Origin: Streptomyces buecherae
GTDB taxonomy: Bacteria > Actinomycetota > Actinomycetes > Streptomycetales > Streptomycetaceae
DNA: 64,000 bases
Assembly (NCBI RefSeq): GCF_014295035.1
Contig: NZ_CP060404.1
Location: 3,064,501 to 3,128,500 of the forward strand
Direction: 5' to 3'
Part shown: piece after piece, positions 26,293-34,927 of the stretch
Layout: each line of letters starts with the position of its first letter
Numbering within the stretch: the stretch's first letter is position 1
Notes under the pieces: model-generated
Database searches by the model: none
Seen by the model: the letters and a program-made list of their open reading frames with translations, nothing else
What the model was told of the DNA's origin: nothing
Translations under genes and position numbers: made by a program

Positions 26293-26901
26293 TCACCCGG
26301 TGATCTTGATCGTGGCCGGCGGGAACGTCGGCATCTGGAACTGCACCTCGTCCACCTCTTCCGGGGGCGCGGGGAACTGCATGAACACCGGCACCGTGGC
26401 ACCGGCCTTGACGGTGCCGAGCCCCATCGTGCACAGGCAGCGCCCGTCGGTGTCGCGGAGCACGTAGTAGCGCTTCTTGCCGCCCGGGTCGATCAGGGTC
26501 GCCCCGGCCGTGGACGAGCCGTGCTTGATGACGTCGGTCTCGTCGCCGCGCCACTTGTTGGCGCGCGTGTAGATCCGGTCGCCGGTGTTCTCGACCTGCC
26601 CACTGACCGTGACGAAGCCGCCGGAGTCCCGCTTGGCCTCGGTGAGCGAGAGCACCATGCCCATCTCACCGCGGAGTTCGGCGATGGGTTCGAGCTCCGA
26701 CACCGGTTCCTGGTCCGAACCGCCGTCGCCCTGCGGCGCGTTGCCTCCGACGCTGGCCGACTGGCTGCCGGCGGGCCTGGCGTCGTCACCCTCGTCGCCA
26801 CCACCACCGCCACCGCAGCCCGCCACGAGCAGGGAGACGCTGACGGCGACCGCTCCAGCGGCCAGCGCCCCACGCGCCCTGGCGGTGTACCGAATGCTCA
26901 T
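26293..26901 (-). CDS. lipoprotein of the pilus locus
   Basis: 202 residues; ATG 26901 follows AAGGGCAG. The signal peptide ends in lipobox LLVAGC (cysteine about residue 29), followed by a Gly run and a Ser/Gly/Asp linker. The mature part (about 70-202) has a beta-rich look (GGFVTVSGQVENTGDRIYTR, YYVLRDTDGRCLCTMGLG) like extracellular domains with a CxC pair. No enzymatic motif is recognised. It sits in one operon with the TadG-like and OmpA-like genes, and is probably an outer-membrane-side scaffold substitute in a monoderm Tad system (inference). Confidence 0.82.
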   Translation of the reverse strand: MSIRYTARARGALAAGAVAVSVSLLVAGCGGGGGGDEGDDARPAGSQSASVGGNAPQGDGGSDQEPVSELEPIAELRGEMGMVLSLTEAKRDSGGFVTVSGQVENTGDRIYTRANKWRGDETDVIKHGSSTAGATLIDPGGKKRYYVLRDTDGRCLCTMGLGTVKAGATVPVFMQFPAPPEEVDEVQFQMPTFPPATIKITG

Positions 26902-26921
26902 GAGTCGCTGCCCTTCACTGG

Positions 26922-27674
26922 TCAGTCGGCGAGATGCACGGAGAAGAGGTCCGCGACGTCCGGGAGCGTGTCGGGCCGCTCGGGGTCGATGGTCCACTCC
27001 TCGCCGTCGCACGTGAACTCCACGGGCGGTGCCTTGGGTTTCTCTTCCGGCTTGTCGTCGCCATCGTTTCCGCCACCGTCGCCCTCGCCGTCGTTCCCGT
27101 TGCCGTCGTTCCCGTCGTCGCCGTCGTCGGTGTCGTCGCCGGTGGGGCGGGGGTCAGGGCTCGGCGTAGGGTCGGGCTTGCCGGGCTTGCCGGGCAACCG
27201 TACGCAGCGCGGCTCGATCTCGGCCGTCGCCTCGGCCTCCGCGTGCCGCGACTCCGTACCCGGAACGATGGAGTCGCCCACGGTGTAACGGGTCCGCACG
27301 TCGACGTGGAAGGTGGGGTTGAGGCCGCCGGAGACGGTGCAGTCGGTGACGTCGGCGTCGTTCTCGGCGGCGAACCAGCGCGCCTCGTCGCAGGCGTACG
27401 GGCTTCCGGTGCCGATCCCGTCGAGGATGTCCTGCCACGCGTCGCCGCTGCCGATGGCGGCGAGCAACTCGTCACGCAGCGCGTCGCGGTGTTCCTGCGC
27501 CGCGGCGAGGGCCGCCGCGTCGGCGGCCGTCTGCGCCCCGTTGCGGGTGGCGCCCGCCTGGCCGACGGCGAAAAGGGCGAGGCCGAGAAAGAGAAGTCCC
27601 GCGACCGCGGTGATGTAAATCGGGAACGCCTGACCGGAATCCCCGGGGCCCGCGACGCGTCGAAGGCGTCTCAC
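26922..27674 (-). CDS. TadG-like pilus assembly protein
   Basis: 250 residues; GTG 27674 overlaps the flp stop, so the two are translationally coupled. The Tad N-terminal pseudopilin-type segment (about 10-55: GQAFPIYITAVAGLLFLGLA, then RNGAQTAADAAALAAAQEHR) anchors the protein. A cysteine-containing external region (YACDEARWF, DVTDCTVSG) is followed by a remarkable Asp/Gly/Asn stretch (DDTDDGDDGNDGNGNDGEGD, about 180-205) that could bind Ca2+, and a C-terminal FTCDGEEWTIDPER domain. Tad-type proteins are minor components or processing factors of Flp pili. Confidence 0.84.
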   Translation of the reverse strand: MRRLRRVAGPGDSGQAFPIYITAVAGLLFLGLALFAVGQAGATRNGAQTAADAAALAAAQEHRDALRDELLAAIGSGDAWQDILDGIGTGSPYACDEARWFAAENDADVTDCTVSGGLNPTFHVDVRTRYTVGDSIVPGTESRHAEAEATAEIEPRCVRLPGKPGKPDPTPSPDPRPTGDDTDDGDDGNDGNGNDGEGDGGGNDGDDKPEEKPKAPPVEFTCDGEEWTIDPERPDTLPDVADLFSVHLAD

Positions 27675-27835
27675 ACGCCGGTGACCTCGGAAATCTTGTC
27701 GGTGATCGCGCTGAAGATCTCGTTGCCGATATCCGTGCCCGAGATGCCGATCACGATCGCCACGACCACCGCGATGATCCCCAGGTACTCGACCGCGGTC
27801 TGTCCGCGGTCGTTTCCCAGAATGCGCTTCCCCAT
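27671..27835 (-). CDS. flp: Flp-type pilin
   Basis: 54 residues; ATG 27835 follows AAGGGG at 6 bases. The short leader MGKRILGNDRG precedes QTAVEYLGIIAVVVAIVIG, a textbook Flp motif with cleavage after Gly, Glu5 and Tyr6 of the mature pilin, and a hydrophobic helix. The mature subunit is about 43 residues. It would be processed by the prepilin peptidase at 23857-24630 and polymerised by CpaF/TadB/TadC. An in-frame ATG at 27850 is possible but has a poorer ribosome binding site. Confidence 0.9.
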   Translation of the reverse strand: MGKRILGNDRGQTAVEYLGIIAVVVAIVIGISGTDIGNEIFSAITDKISEVTGV

Positions 27836-28413
27836 CGTTTTCCCCTTCATGGGCGGCCGTTCCGCTCCGGTTCGATATGTCGGTCCCCGTGGTGCCGCTC
27901 GCGACACGAGAAAAGTACGCCGAAACACCGGCACCGGAACAGGGCGTCCCGAAGCATTCTCTTCCGCGCAACCCGAGTTGAAACCTCTGAAGTCGCCTTC
28001 GTCGCAGACATCCCACGCGGCCCATGGATCTCACCTCCACTTCGGCCCGGCCGCCTCGCACCGCACGCCCTTGGGCGCGCGATACCCGCGCGACGACTGT
28101 CCCACAGCGGATTGCATTTGCGAAGGGTGCATCGATAACGGAATAGCGTCTGCCACGGCGCGCGCGAACGAGCGCGCGCCGGCCGGGCCGTGCACCGAAG
28201 AGGAGTCGGCCATCGACGAGCGGGCTGCGACGGGGACGAGCTCGCGCGGCGGCTGGGCCGACAGCGCTGGACCGAGAAACGAACCATTGCCCGGCTGGCC
28301 GGGAGGGGTCGTCTCGCACCACCGTCACGAGCGCAAGCCCGATCGCCTTCCCGCCCTCGCCGGTCAGCCGCGATACCGACCGGATATCGCCGGTTCGCGG
28401 CCGGAGAAGACGC
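27836..28413. other. long leader/promoter region upstream of flp
   Basis: No gene is supported over 578 bases. GC content is visibly lower than in neighbouring coding regions (for instance 27905-28000 and 28110-28150, GGATTGCATTTGCGAAGGGT). It separates the pilin operon from the inserted aldolase-like gene and presumably carries the flp promoter on the minus strand; no certain -10/-35 was identified. Confidence 0.5.
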
Positions 28414-29508
28414 TCAGGTATTGGCACCTCGTGCCGTTACCGGCCAGCGGTCGACCACCTCACCCTCTTGGACCACCAGCAGTTCGTCAGCGAGGTTGAC
28501 CGGCGTGCAGATGTGGTTGGGGACGACCGCGACCACCGACCCAAGGTGCGGTCCGCGTGTGCCCTCCGGAAGCAGGACAACGGCATGGTGCTCCCACAAC
28601 CCGGTGATGGTCCCCTGCGGGAACTGAGGCAGGTAGCCGTGACCCGACACCCAGGACGACCGGTCGGAGCCGAGAACCTTGCTACCGACATCCAGCACGA
28701 AGCGATCGGGAGCGGGAACACTGATCACCGTCGCCGCGGTGACCAACGCCAGGTCCTGCGCGCCGCACGTGCCGATGGCCAACTGGGTGGCGTCGTTGAA
28801 GACGTAGACCCCGGGCCGCAACTCGTTCACCGTACCCGGCTGCCACTGTCCCACCGTCGGCGTTGACCCGCCGCTGAGCACGCGGATGTCGAGCCCGATG
28901 TCCCTGAGCGTCTGTGCTGCCTCGCCCAGCGTGCGTTCCTCGTCTCGTGCGGCGCACTCGCGGGCCTGCGCGTCGTGACCGTAGCCGTGTCCCGGGAAGG
29001 TGAACACGCCGACGACGTCCAGTCCCGCGTCGGCGGCCGACTTCCCGACCTCACCGGCGGCGTGTGGCAGCACCCCCGTGCGGCGACTCCCGCTGTCGAC
29101 CTCGACGAGTGCCTCGACGGGCCGGGCGCTGCCGCGCACGGCGTCCCCCAGCCGCTGCGCGCCTTCGACCGACTCGACACCGACCCTCAGTGCCACCTCG
29201 TCCGCCAACCGGCGCAGCCGCCGCGCCTTGGCGGCATCGGGCCACACGGGGTAGGCGATGAACAGGTCGTCCACGCCGACGCGGGCTAGTGCCTCGGCCT
29301 CGCTGATCGTGGCCACCGACAGCCCGCGCGCACCGGCGCGACGCTGCCGGTCGGCGATCTGCGCACACTTGTGGCTCTTGGCGTGTGGCCGCAGGGCGAA
29401 CCCCTGGGACCGCGAAGCCTCAGCCATCCGCGCGATGTTGCCGTCCAGCACGTCTGGATCGACCACGAGCGCCGGCGTAACCAACCCATCGGGCAGCGAT
29501 ATCGCCAT
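28414..29508 (-). CDS. D-threonine aldolase/D-serine dehydratase-like PLP enzyme
   Basis: 364 residues; ATG 29508 follows GAGAGG. The fold-type III alanine-racemase-like barrel has the PLP lysine in ALRPHAKSHKCAQIA (about 44) and phosphate-binding SGGSTPT (about 222). The C-terminal beta domain has the metal-binding HICTPVNL (His and Cys) typical of the DSD1/D-TA family, which cleaves D-3-hydroxy amino acids. It has no known link to pili. Its GC3 is lower than that of the flanking Tad genes. With the next gene it interrupts the Tad cluster, pointing to insertion or rearrangement. Confidence 0.9.
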   Translation of the reverse strand: MAISLPDGLVTPALVVDPDVLDGNIARMAEASRSQGFALRPHAKSHKCAQIADRQRRAGARGLSVATISEAEALARVGVDDLFIAYPVWPDAAKARRLRRLADEVALRVGVESVEGAQRLGDAVRGSARPVEALVEVDSGSRRTGVLPHAAGEVGKSAADAGLDVVGVFTFPGHGYGHDAQARECAARDEERTLGEAAQTLRDIGLDIRVLSGGSTPTVGQWQPGTVNELRPGVYVFNDATQLAIGTCGAQDLALVTAATVISVPAPDRFVLDVGSKVLGSDRSSWVSGHGYLPQFPQGTITGLWEHHAVVLLPEGTRGPHLGSVVAVVPNHICTPVNLADELLVVQEGEVVDRWPVTARGANT

Positions 29509-29883
29509 CTCTTGCCTCTCATCGTGGAAACGTCGGGGCGATCATGGCAGGTCAGCGCGCCAGGATCACAGGACTCGCACTCCAGCCCCTCCGCGACCAC
29601 CGTGCCGACCGCTTGTCCGGGACGGTGCGGCGGAGTCCCGGTCGGCGCGGTGACGCGTGGTGCCTGCGGGAGGCATGCGCCTTGTCGGCCGGCACCCGCC
29701 GGGGGACGCGCGGGACGCGCCCGCCGCCGATCGCTCTCATCCAGGCTGGGGGCGTTCGGGTACGTGGTCGCCGGCTGACAACTTGCCTCGCCGGGCCGCT
29801 CCTTGGGGGACTTCCCGCCGTCCGGGCGACGGCGGAGTGCTGGCGGGCACGGACCGCCGCGGAGTCGACGGCGTCGTCGAGCG
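29509..29883. other. gap between the two inserted metabolic genes
   Basis: No gene can be supported in 375 bases. Both neighbours are on the minus strand. The only open frames are without ribosome binding sites or recognisable features, so it may be remnant or regulatory sequence. Confidence 0.45.
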
Positions 29884-30606
29884 TCAGTCCGCTGGATCAG
29901 GCGGCCACGGCCCCAGTTCCGGCAGGTCGCGAGCGGCCGTGTGCAGGTGGCCGTCGATGTCGCGGCCGGCCATCCAGGCGGCGAGGTCACGCACGCCGCC
30001 GGAGACCTCGACGGTCGTGCCAGCGCCCAGGGTCCGGGCGAACTCGTGATCGGTGGCCCGCAGGACCAGCCGGGTACCGGTCGGGGCGCGGCCGGACAGG
30101 AACTCCAGAGCGTGCAGGGCGAAGTCCAGCGACCAGTCGCGGGGACGGCGGCCGACCGCGAGGTCGACGGCGTGGATCTCGATCTCCCGCCACCGTGCCA
30201 GCGCGGTGTCCAGCACCGTGGCATGACGGAACCGGACCGCACGCCTCCAGTCCTCCCCCGTCAGCCCGCTCCACGTGTGCTCCAGAGCCTGTTGGGACAA
30301 CCTCAGCTCCTCACGCAGATGAGCCAGAGGTCGGGCGGCGCCTTGCTCGATGGACTGGTCACGCCCGCCCTGGCCGCCGTCGTACATCTCGATGGCCTCG
30401 CCCCGCAGAGCGAGCCGCGCCTGCCGCTCGAAGGCACGGGCGTTGTCCGCGAGGTGCGCGAGGACATGCCCCCGGGTCCACCCCGGCAGGGCTGAGGCCG
30501 CGTCCTTCTGCCGGTCGTCGAGAGGGTCGAGCAGTCGCAGCAGCCGAGCATGCGCCTGCGAGACGCGAAGCACCAGTTGGCCAGTATCCGTAGGTGAGTC
30601 GATCAC
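29884..30606 (-). CDS. maleylpyruvate isomerase family mycothiol-dependent enzyme
   Basis: 240 residues. The DinB-like four-helix bundle (MDMPI_N) has LPGWTRGHVLAHLADNARAF (metal-binding His about 47-51), a Glu around position 150 and REIEIHAVDLAVG (His). A C-terminal SCP2/MDMPI_C-like domain follows (LRATDHEFARTLGAGTTVEV, VRDLAAWMAGRDIDGHL). Family members bind zinc and use mycothiol for isomerase or S-transferase reactions in actinobacteria. The specific substrate is unknown. It lies between the Tad genes and the aldolase-like gene. Confidence 0.88.
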   Translation of the reverse strand: MIDSPTDTGQLVLRVSQAHARLLRLLDPLDDRQKDAASALPGWTRGHVLAHLADNARAFERQARLALRGEAIEMYDGGQGGRDQSIEQGAARPLAHLREELRLSQQALEHTWSGLTGEDWRRAVRFRHATVLDTALARWREIEIHAVDLAVGRRPRDWSLDFALHALEFLSGRAPTGTRLVLRATDHEFARTLGAGTTVEVSGGVRDLAAWMAGRDIDGHLHTAARDLPELGPWPPDPAD

Positions 30607-30727
30607 CCACTCAGCCTAACCATGGGACCACTTACGGCACCCGGCGCTGGCCGACGGGCGGGGCCGGCGCGAGCGTCGTAGGGCCCCACACCAATCCGCT
30701 TCCACCGCGCCGGCCGCAGCCACCCGG

Positions 30728-31621
30728 TCAGTCCCCCGTAACCGATCCGAAGTCCGTTCCGGAGCCGATGAAGAACGCGGCCACGAGGAGCATCATGGTG
30801 CCGGGCACCATGAAGGTGGTGATGACCAGCGTCGCCTTGGGGACCGCGCGGGCGGCGCGGCGGCGGGCGTTCTGCGCGTCGGTACGGCGCATGTCGTGAG
30901 CGATCGCGATCAGGGTCTCGACGATGGGCGAGCCCAGTTCCTCGCCTTGTTGGAGCGCGGTGACGAACTGGGCCACCTGTTCGGAATCATTGCGCTTGCG
31001 CAGTTCCTCGAATGCCTGTCGGCGACTGACACCCATGTCCATCTGGCGCAGCGTGATGCGCAGTTCGTCGGCCCACGGCCCCTCGTACTTGTCCGCCACC
31101 CGGTCCAGTGCCTGCCGGAAGCTGAGTCCCGCGCTGACGACCACGGCCAGCACGTCGAGGAAGTCCGGCAGCGTGCGCTCGATGGCGTCCTTGCGCTCGC
31201 GTACGGCCGCCCAGATGCCGACCTCGATCCAGAACAGGCCGAAGACCACGAGCAGCGCGGCCAGCAGGAACTCCCCGCGCACCGCCATGACCAGTGCCCC
31301 GCCGAAGCCGAGCACGCCGTAGACGGCGCGGCGGGCGGCGTACCGGTCGACGGTCAGGCCGCCCGGGTTGCCCGCCAGGTCGATGCGGCGGCGGACCTTG
31401 GCGACCCGGCCCGGGCCCATCAGACGCAGCACCAGCGGCGCGTAACGCATGCCGAGCCGGTCCACGGCCGAGCCGACCACCGTGGTGCGGGTGGCGCCCA
31501 CCTCCAGGGCGACCGCCAGGTCGCTGGGCAGCTTGGCCTCGCGGCGGTAGAGCGCGATGCCGTAGCAGGCGCCGGCCGTGGACAAGCCGACGGCCAGCGC
31601 GAGCAACAGGCCGATGCCCAT
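30728..31621 (-). CDS. tadC: TadC-like type II secretion F protein
   Basis: 297 residues. Hydrophobic helices at the N-terminus, the middle (about 100-135) and the C-terminus (LVITTFMVPGTMMLLVAAFF) surround a T2SSF cytoplasmic domain (LPDFLDVLAVVVSAGLSFRQ, ALQQGEELGSPIVETLIAIA). It forms the inner-membrane platform on which CpaF drives pilus assembly. The start ATG 31621 is 83 bases after tadB. The downstream neighbour is not a pilus gene, which marks the boundary of the intact Tad operon. Confidence 0.92.
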   Translation of the reverse strand: MGIGLLLALAVGLSTAGACYGIALYRREAKLPSDLAVALEVGATRTTVVGSAVDRLGMRYAPLVLRLMGPGRVAKVRRRIDLAGNPGGLTVDRYAARRAVYGVLGFGGALVMAVRGEFLLAALLVVFGLFWIEVGIWAAVRERKDAIERTLPDFLDVLAVVVSAGLSFRQALDRVADKYEGPWADELRITLRQMDMGVSRRQAFEELRKRNDSEQVAQFVTALQQGEELGSPIVETLIAIAHDMRRTDAQNARRRAARAVPKATLVITTFMVPGTMMLLVAAFFIGSGTDFGSVTGD

Positions 31622-31704
31622 CCTCTGTTCTCCTCGGGGTCGGGTCGGGTCGGGGTCGGGTCTCGTGGGGCGGGGCTGGTGCGGGGCCGGCCACCCCGCG
31701 CGGC

Positions 31705-32643
31705 TCAGATGGCGATCTTGGACATGCGGCGGATCAGGAAGAAGCCGATCGCGTAGAGGGTGAAGGCGCCCACGACCGCGGCCTGGCCCCAGAACGAGGA
31801 GGTCATGCGCTCGATGGAGCCGGTCGAGACGTTGTCCATGAGCAGCAGCGTGCCGATGCCCATCAGCGGCACCACGTACGCGGTGACGGTGACCTGGGAG
31901 AGCTGGGTGCGCACCTCGCGGCGGGTCTCCTTGCGCTCCTCCAGGGTCTGGGTGAGGTTGCGCAGCGAGCTGACGACGGAGCCGCCGGCGCGGTTGGCGA
32001 GCACCAGCGTGGTGACCAGGACGACGAGTTCGCGCGAGGGCAGCCGGTCGGCGAGTTCGGCCAGCGCGTCCTCGATGGAGTGCCCGACCGCGAGCTTGTC
32101 CGCCACGTTGGCCAGCTCCTCGCCCGCGGGCGCCTCCATCTCGTCGGCGGCCAGCCCGAGGGCGGTACGCAGGGCGAGTCCCGCCTGGGTGGCGTTGGCC
32201 AGTATGCGGGCGAGTTCGGGTAGTTGACTGATGAATCTTTCAATGCGCTTTTGTCGTTGCCAATTCAGGAAAGCGAATGCTCCCCAGACGGTGACGACGG
32301 CGGCGATGGGACCGAAGAACGTGGCGAGCGTGGCTTGAGCGATCAGCCAGAGACCGATCGCCGTTCCCGCCATGTAGACGAAGAATTCACCCGGGGTCAG
32401 ATCAAGGCCCGTCGCCGTCAGGCGCAGTTCGATGGCGCGGCCGAGCCGCGTGCCGCGCAGCCTGCGGTCCACGCCGGCGAACCGGCGCCCGCGCCCCGGC
32501 AGCGGCGCGCCCTCGGTGTCCGCGAGCCGCTGGACCAGCGACTGGTGCCGGGCCCGGCCGGTCGCGTACGCGTGCACGCCCGCGACGCCGAGCGCCCCGC
32601 ACAGCAGGCTCGCGCCGACCGTCAGCGTGGCCAGGTCGTCCAT
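31705..32643 (-). CDS. tadB: TadB-like type II secretion F protein
   Basis: 312 residues; layout as in TadB, with an N-terminal helix (TVGASLLCGALGVAGVHAYA), two central helices (about 85-130), a T2SSF domain (LPELARILANATQAGLALRT, LEERKETRREVRTQLSQVTV) and a C-terminal pair of helices (GQAAVVGAFTLYAIGFFLIR). Partner of TadC in the pilus platform. Codons 32221-32280 are odd: 12 of 20 end in A or T (AAT, CAA, CGA, ATT, AGA, AGT, CTA), against a near-complete GC3 preference elsewhere, in a conserved amphipathic stretch. Confidence 0.92.
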   Translation of the reverse strand: MDDLATLTVGASLLCGALGVAGVHAYATGRARHQSLVQRLADTEGAPLPGRGRRFAGVDRRLRGTRLGRAIELRLTATGLDLTPGEFFVYMAGTAIGLWLIAQATLATFFGPIAAVVTVWGAFAFLNWQRQKRIERFISQLPELARILANATQAGLALRTALGLAADEMEAPAGEELANVADKLAVGHSIEDALAELADRLPSRELVVLVTTLVLANRAGGSVVSSLRNLTQTLEERKETRREVRTQLSQVTVTAYVVPLMGIGTLLLMDNVSTGSIERMTSSFWGQAAVVGAFTLYAIGFFLIRRMSKIAI

Positions 32644-32737
32644 CGGTGCCTCCTCGCCCCTCTCGTTTCCCGTCGTATGTCGCGCCGGGCTTCCCGTCGC
32701 CCTGCTCGTCGCGCTGTCCGGCGCGCCCCCGGCGTGG

Positions 32738-34081
32738 TCATCCGCGCCGCGCCTGGCGGGTGATCAGCTCGTTCGGGAAGGCGGCGACGCCGAACGCGGG
32801 CGGCACCGCCTCGTTGGCCAGCCGCAGCCGCTCCGCGGTGCGCTCGGGCACCGGACCGTAGCCGAACCGGCCGCGCACCACCCGGTCGGCGCCCATCGGC
32901 TCGGCGTCGAACCGGCAGACGGTGGTGATCCGGTAGTCCTCGTGGCCGTGCGAGTCGAGCAGGCCGATCTCGCTGACCCGGCGCGAGCCGTCCGCGTTCC
33001 GTACGAGCTGCACGATGCAGTCCACCGCGCTGTTGATCTGGTCGTGCAACGCCTCGTACGGGATGGCCACGTCCGACATCGAGGCCAGCGTCTGGAGTCG
33101 CATCAACGCGTCCTCGGCGCTGTTGGCGTGCACGGTGGCCAGCGAGCCGTCGTGGCCGGTGGACATGGCCTGGAGCATGTCGAGCGTCTCGCCGCCGCGG
33201 ACCTCGCCGACGATGATGCGGTCGGGCCGCATGCGCAGCGAGTTGCGTACCAGGTCGCGGATGGTGATCTGGCCGTTGCCCTCGACGTTGGGCGGCCGGG
33301 ACTCCAGGCGGATCACGTGGGTCTGCTGGAGCTGGAGTTCGGCCGCGTCCTCCACGGTGATGATCCGCTCGCCGTCCGGGATCAGCCCGGACAACGCGTT
33401 GAGCAGCGTCGTCTTGCCGGAGCCGGTGGGCCCGGAGACCACCACGTTGAACTTGGCCCGCACCAGCGCCGCGAGCAGCATGAGCATGTGCTCGTCGAGC
33501 GTGCCCATGCCGATCAGCTCGTGCAGGGTGTAGGCGCGCGGGAAGCGGCGGATGGTGAGGGTCGCGCCGTCGAGGGCGAGCGGCGGGATGATGACGTTGA
33601 CCCGCTCCCCGGACGGCAGCCGGGCGTCCACCATCGGGTTGGACTCGTCCACGCGGCGGTTGACGGTGGACACGATCCGCTCGATGGTCTGCATCAGCTG
33701 CTCGTGTGAGGCGAACCGCACCGGCACCCGCTCGACCCGGCCCGCGCGCTCCACGAAGATCTGGTCGGGCCCGTTGACCATGATCTCGGTGATCGAGGCG
33801 TCCTCCAGGAGCGGTTCGAGGACGCCGAGGCCGAGCGCCTCGTCCACCACGCGGCGGATGAGCTGGGCGCGCTCGGCGGTGGAGAGCACCGGACCCTCGC
33901 GGCTGATGATGTGGCCGAGGACGCGTTCGAGCCGCGAGCGCCGCTCGCCCGCGGCGAGCGCGGACATCTCGGCGAGGTCGATCTCCTCCAGGAGTTTGGT
34001 GCGGTAGCTGGTGACCAGGTGGCCGTTCTCCCGCTGCTCACCGGTCGGCTCGGGGGCCACGATGCGCGCCCGCAGGCTCAT
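32738..34081 (-). CDS. cpaF: CpaF/TadA pilus assembly ATPase
   Basis: 447 residues. The secretion ATPase has ITEIMVNGPDQIFVERAGRV in the N-terminal domain, Walker A VSGPTGSGKTTLLNAL (about 217), ITVEDAAELQLQ, the Asp/His boxes RMRPDRIIVGEVRGGETLDM and SMTGHDGSLATVHANS-type sequence (here MSTGHDGSLATVHANSAEDA), and a C-terminal DSHGHEDYRITTV. It powers Flp pilus extension on the cytoplasmic face with TadB/TadC. A His-rich nucleotide-sensing motif is intact, so it should be active. ATG 34081 follows GGAGC. Confidence 0.95.
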   Translation of the reverse strand: MSLRARIVAPEPTGEQRENGHLVTSYRTKLLEEIDLAEMSALAAGERRSRLERVLGHIISREGPVLSTAERAQLIRRVVDEALGLGVLEPLLEDASITEIMVNGPDQIFVERAGRVERVPVRFASHEQLMQTIERIVSTVNRRVDESNPMVDARLPSGERVNVIIPPLALDGATLTIRRFPRAYTLHELIGMGTLDEHMLMLLAALVRAKFNVVVSGPTGSGKTTLLNALSGLIPDGERIITVEDAAELQLQQTHVIRLESRPPNVEGNGQITIRDLVRNSLRMRPDRIIVGEVRGGETLDMLQAMSTGHDGSLATVHANSAEDALMRLQTLASMSDVAIPYEALHDQINSAVDCIVQLVRNADGSRRVSEIGLLDSHGHEDYRITTVCRFDAEPMGADRVVRGRFGYGPVPERTAERLRLANEAVPPAFGVAAFPNELITRQARRG

Positions 34082-34191
34082 GGGGTGCTCCTCGAACGTG
34101 GACGGGGGTGATGGGGGTGACGAACGCGGCGGACGTGGCGGACACTGCCCGGGCGCCGGCGGGTGCGGGCCGCGCCGGGTGTCGGGCGTGG

Positions 34192-34245
34192 GTGGCCGGG
34201 GTGGCGGACCGCGCGCCGGTGGCCGGGGTGGCGGGCCGCGCGCGG
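34192..34245. repeat. 27-bp direct repeat, two copies
   Basis: Two tandem copies beginning GTGGCCGGGGTGGCGG at 34192 and 34219, differing at three or fewer positions, lie between cpaF and the TadE gene. Confidence 0.75.
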
Positions 34246-34249
34246 GTGG

Positions 34250-34924
34250 CTACTCATCGCCGGGCGCCGGCGGGTCGGCGGGCTCCGGGCGGCGCATGGT
34301 GGCGCTGCGTCGGGCGTCGCCGAAGTCCACGCCGGGGATGATCGAGGGGATCTCGATGGTGGCCGTGGCGTGCGCCTCCGTACCCCCGCTCACCGAGATC
34401 CGCGCGCCGTCCGCGAGCCAGCCGCTGATCGCCGCTTGGCCGGCCGACTCCGGGCTGGCCTCGGGGTCGTCCGCCGTGGCCGTACGGGCCGCGGCCCGGG
34501 CCGCGGTGCCCGCCTGCTGCACGGTGTACGCGGCGATCCCCAACTGCACCACGGCGAGCCCGACGGCGAGCAGGATCGGCAGGAAGCCGAGGAACTCGAC
34601 GGCCACCGAGCCGGCGTCCCGCCGCCGCTCCCCGGCCCGGCGCCGACAGCGCCCCCGGCCGCGCGGTGGGGGGCTCGGTCGGTGGCGTGGTCGGCCGGCC
34701 CCCCGCGCCGCCGTGCCGGCCCCCCGCGCCGCCGTGCCGGCCCCCCGCGCCGCCGTGCCGGCCCCCCGCGCCGCCGTGCCATCCCGCCGCGCGCCGTCCC
34801 GCCGCCCCGCGCCCGCGCGCCGTGGCGCCCCGCCCGGGGCCCGCAGCCCGGCCCGTACCCCGTCCCGCCGCCCGGGCCGCGGCGTGTCGTCGTCGCGCAC
34901 CGTGTCGTGCCTGCCGCCGCGCAT
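34250..34924 (-). CDS. TadE-like pilus protein with heptad-repeat head
   Basis: 224 residues. The N-terminal 105 residues are Arg/Gly/Ala-rich and include four exact GTAARGA repeats encoded by a 21-bp DNA repeat (34697-34780). A TadE segment follows (about 108-160: AGSVAVEFLGFLPILLAVGL, VQLGIAAYTVQQAGTAARAA) with the pseudopilin-like Glu. The mature region ends in a short acidic Pro tail. The gene stop/start spacing to the CpaE-TadE fusion upstream is only 3 bases, so they are co-translated. The disordered basic head is unusual for a TadE protein; the real start may be internal near GSVAVEF. Confidence 0.82.
   Translation of the reverse strand: MRGGRHDTVRDDDTPRPGRRDGVRAGLRAPGGAPRRAGAGRRDGARRDGTAARGAGTAARGAGTAARGAGTAARGAGRPRHRPSPPPRGRGRCRRRAGERRRDAGSVAVEFLGFLPILLAVGLAVVQLGIAAYTVQQAGTAARAAARTATADDPEASPESAGQAAISGWLADGARISVSGGTEAHATATIEIPSIIPGVDFGDARRSATMRRPEPADPPAPGDE
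34697..34780. repeat. 21-bp tandem repeat, four copies
   Basis: Four consecutive identical copies of a 21-base unit starting GGCCCCCCGCGCCGCCGTGC (34697, 34718, 34739, 34760). It is in frame in the TadE gene and encodes GTAARGA on the minus strand. Such repeats expand and contract by slippage. Confidence 0.92.
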
Positions 34925-34927
34925 CGC

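Noticed and set aside
28414..30606. Mobile element explaining the insertion in the Tad locus
   Set aside because: No integrase, transposase, direct repeats at the edges or tRNA is visible.
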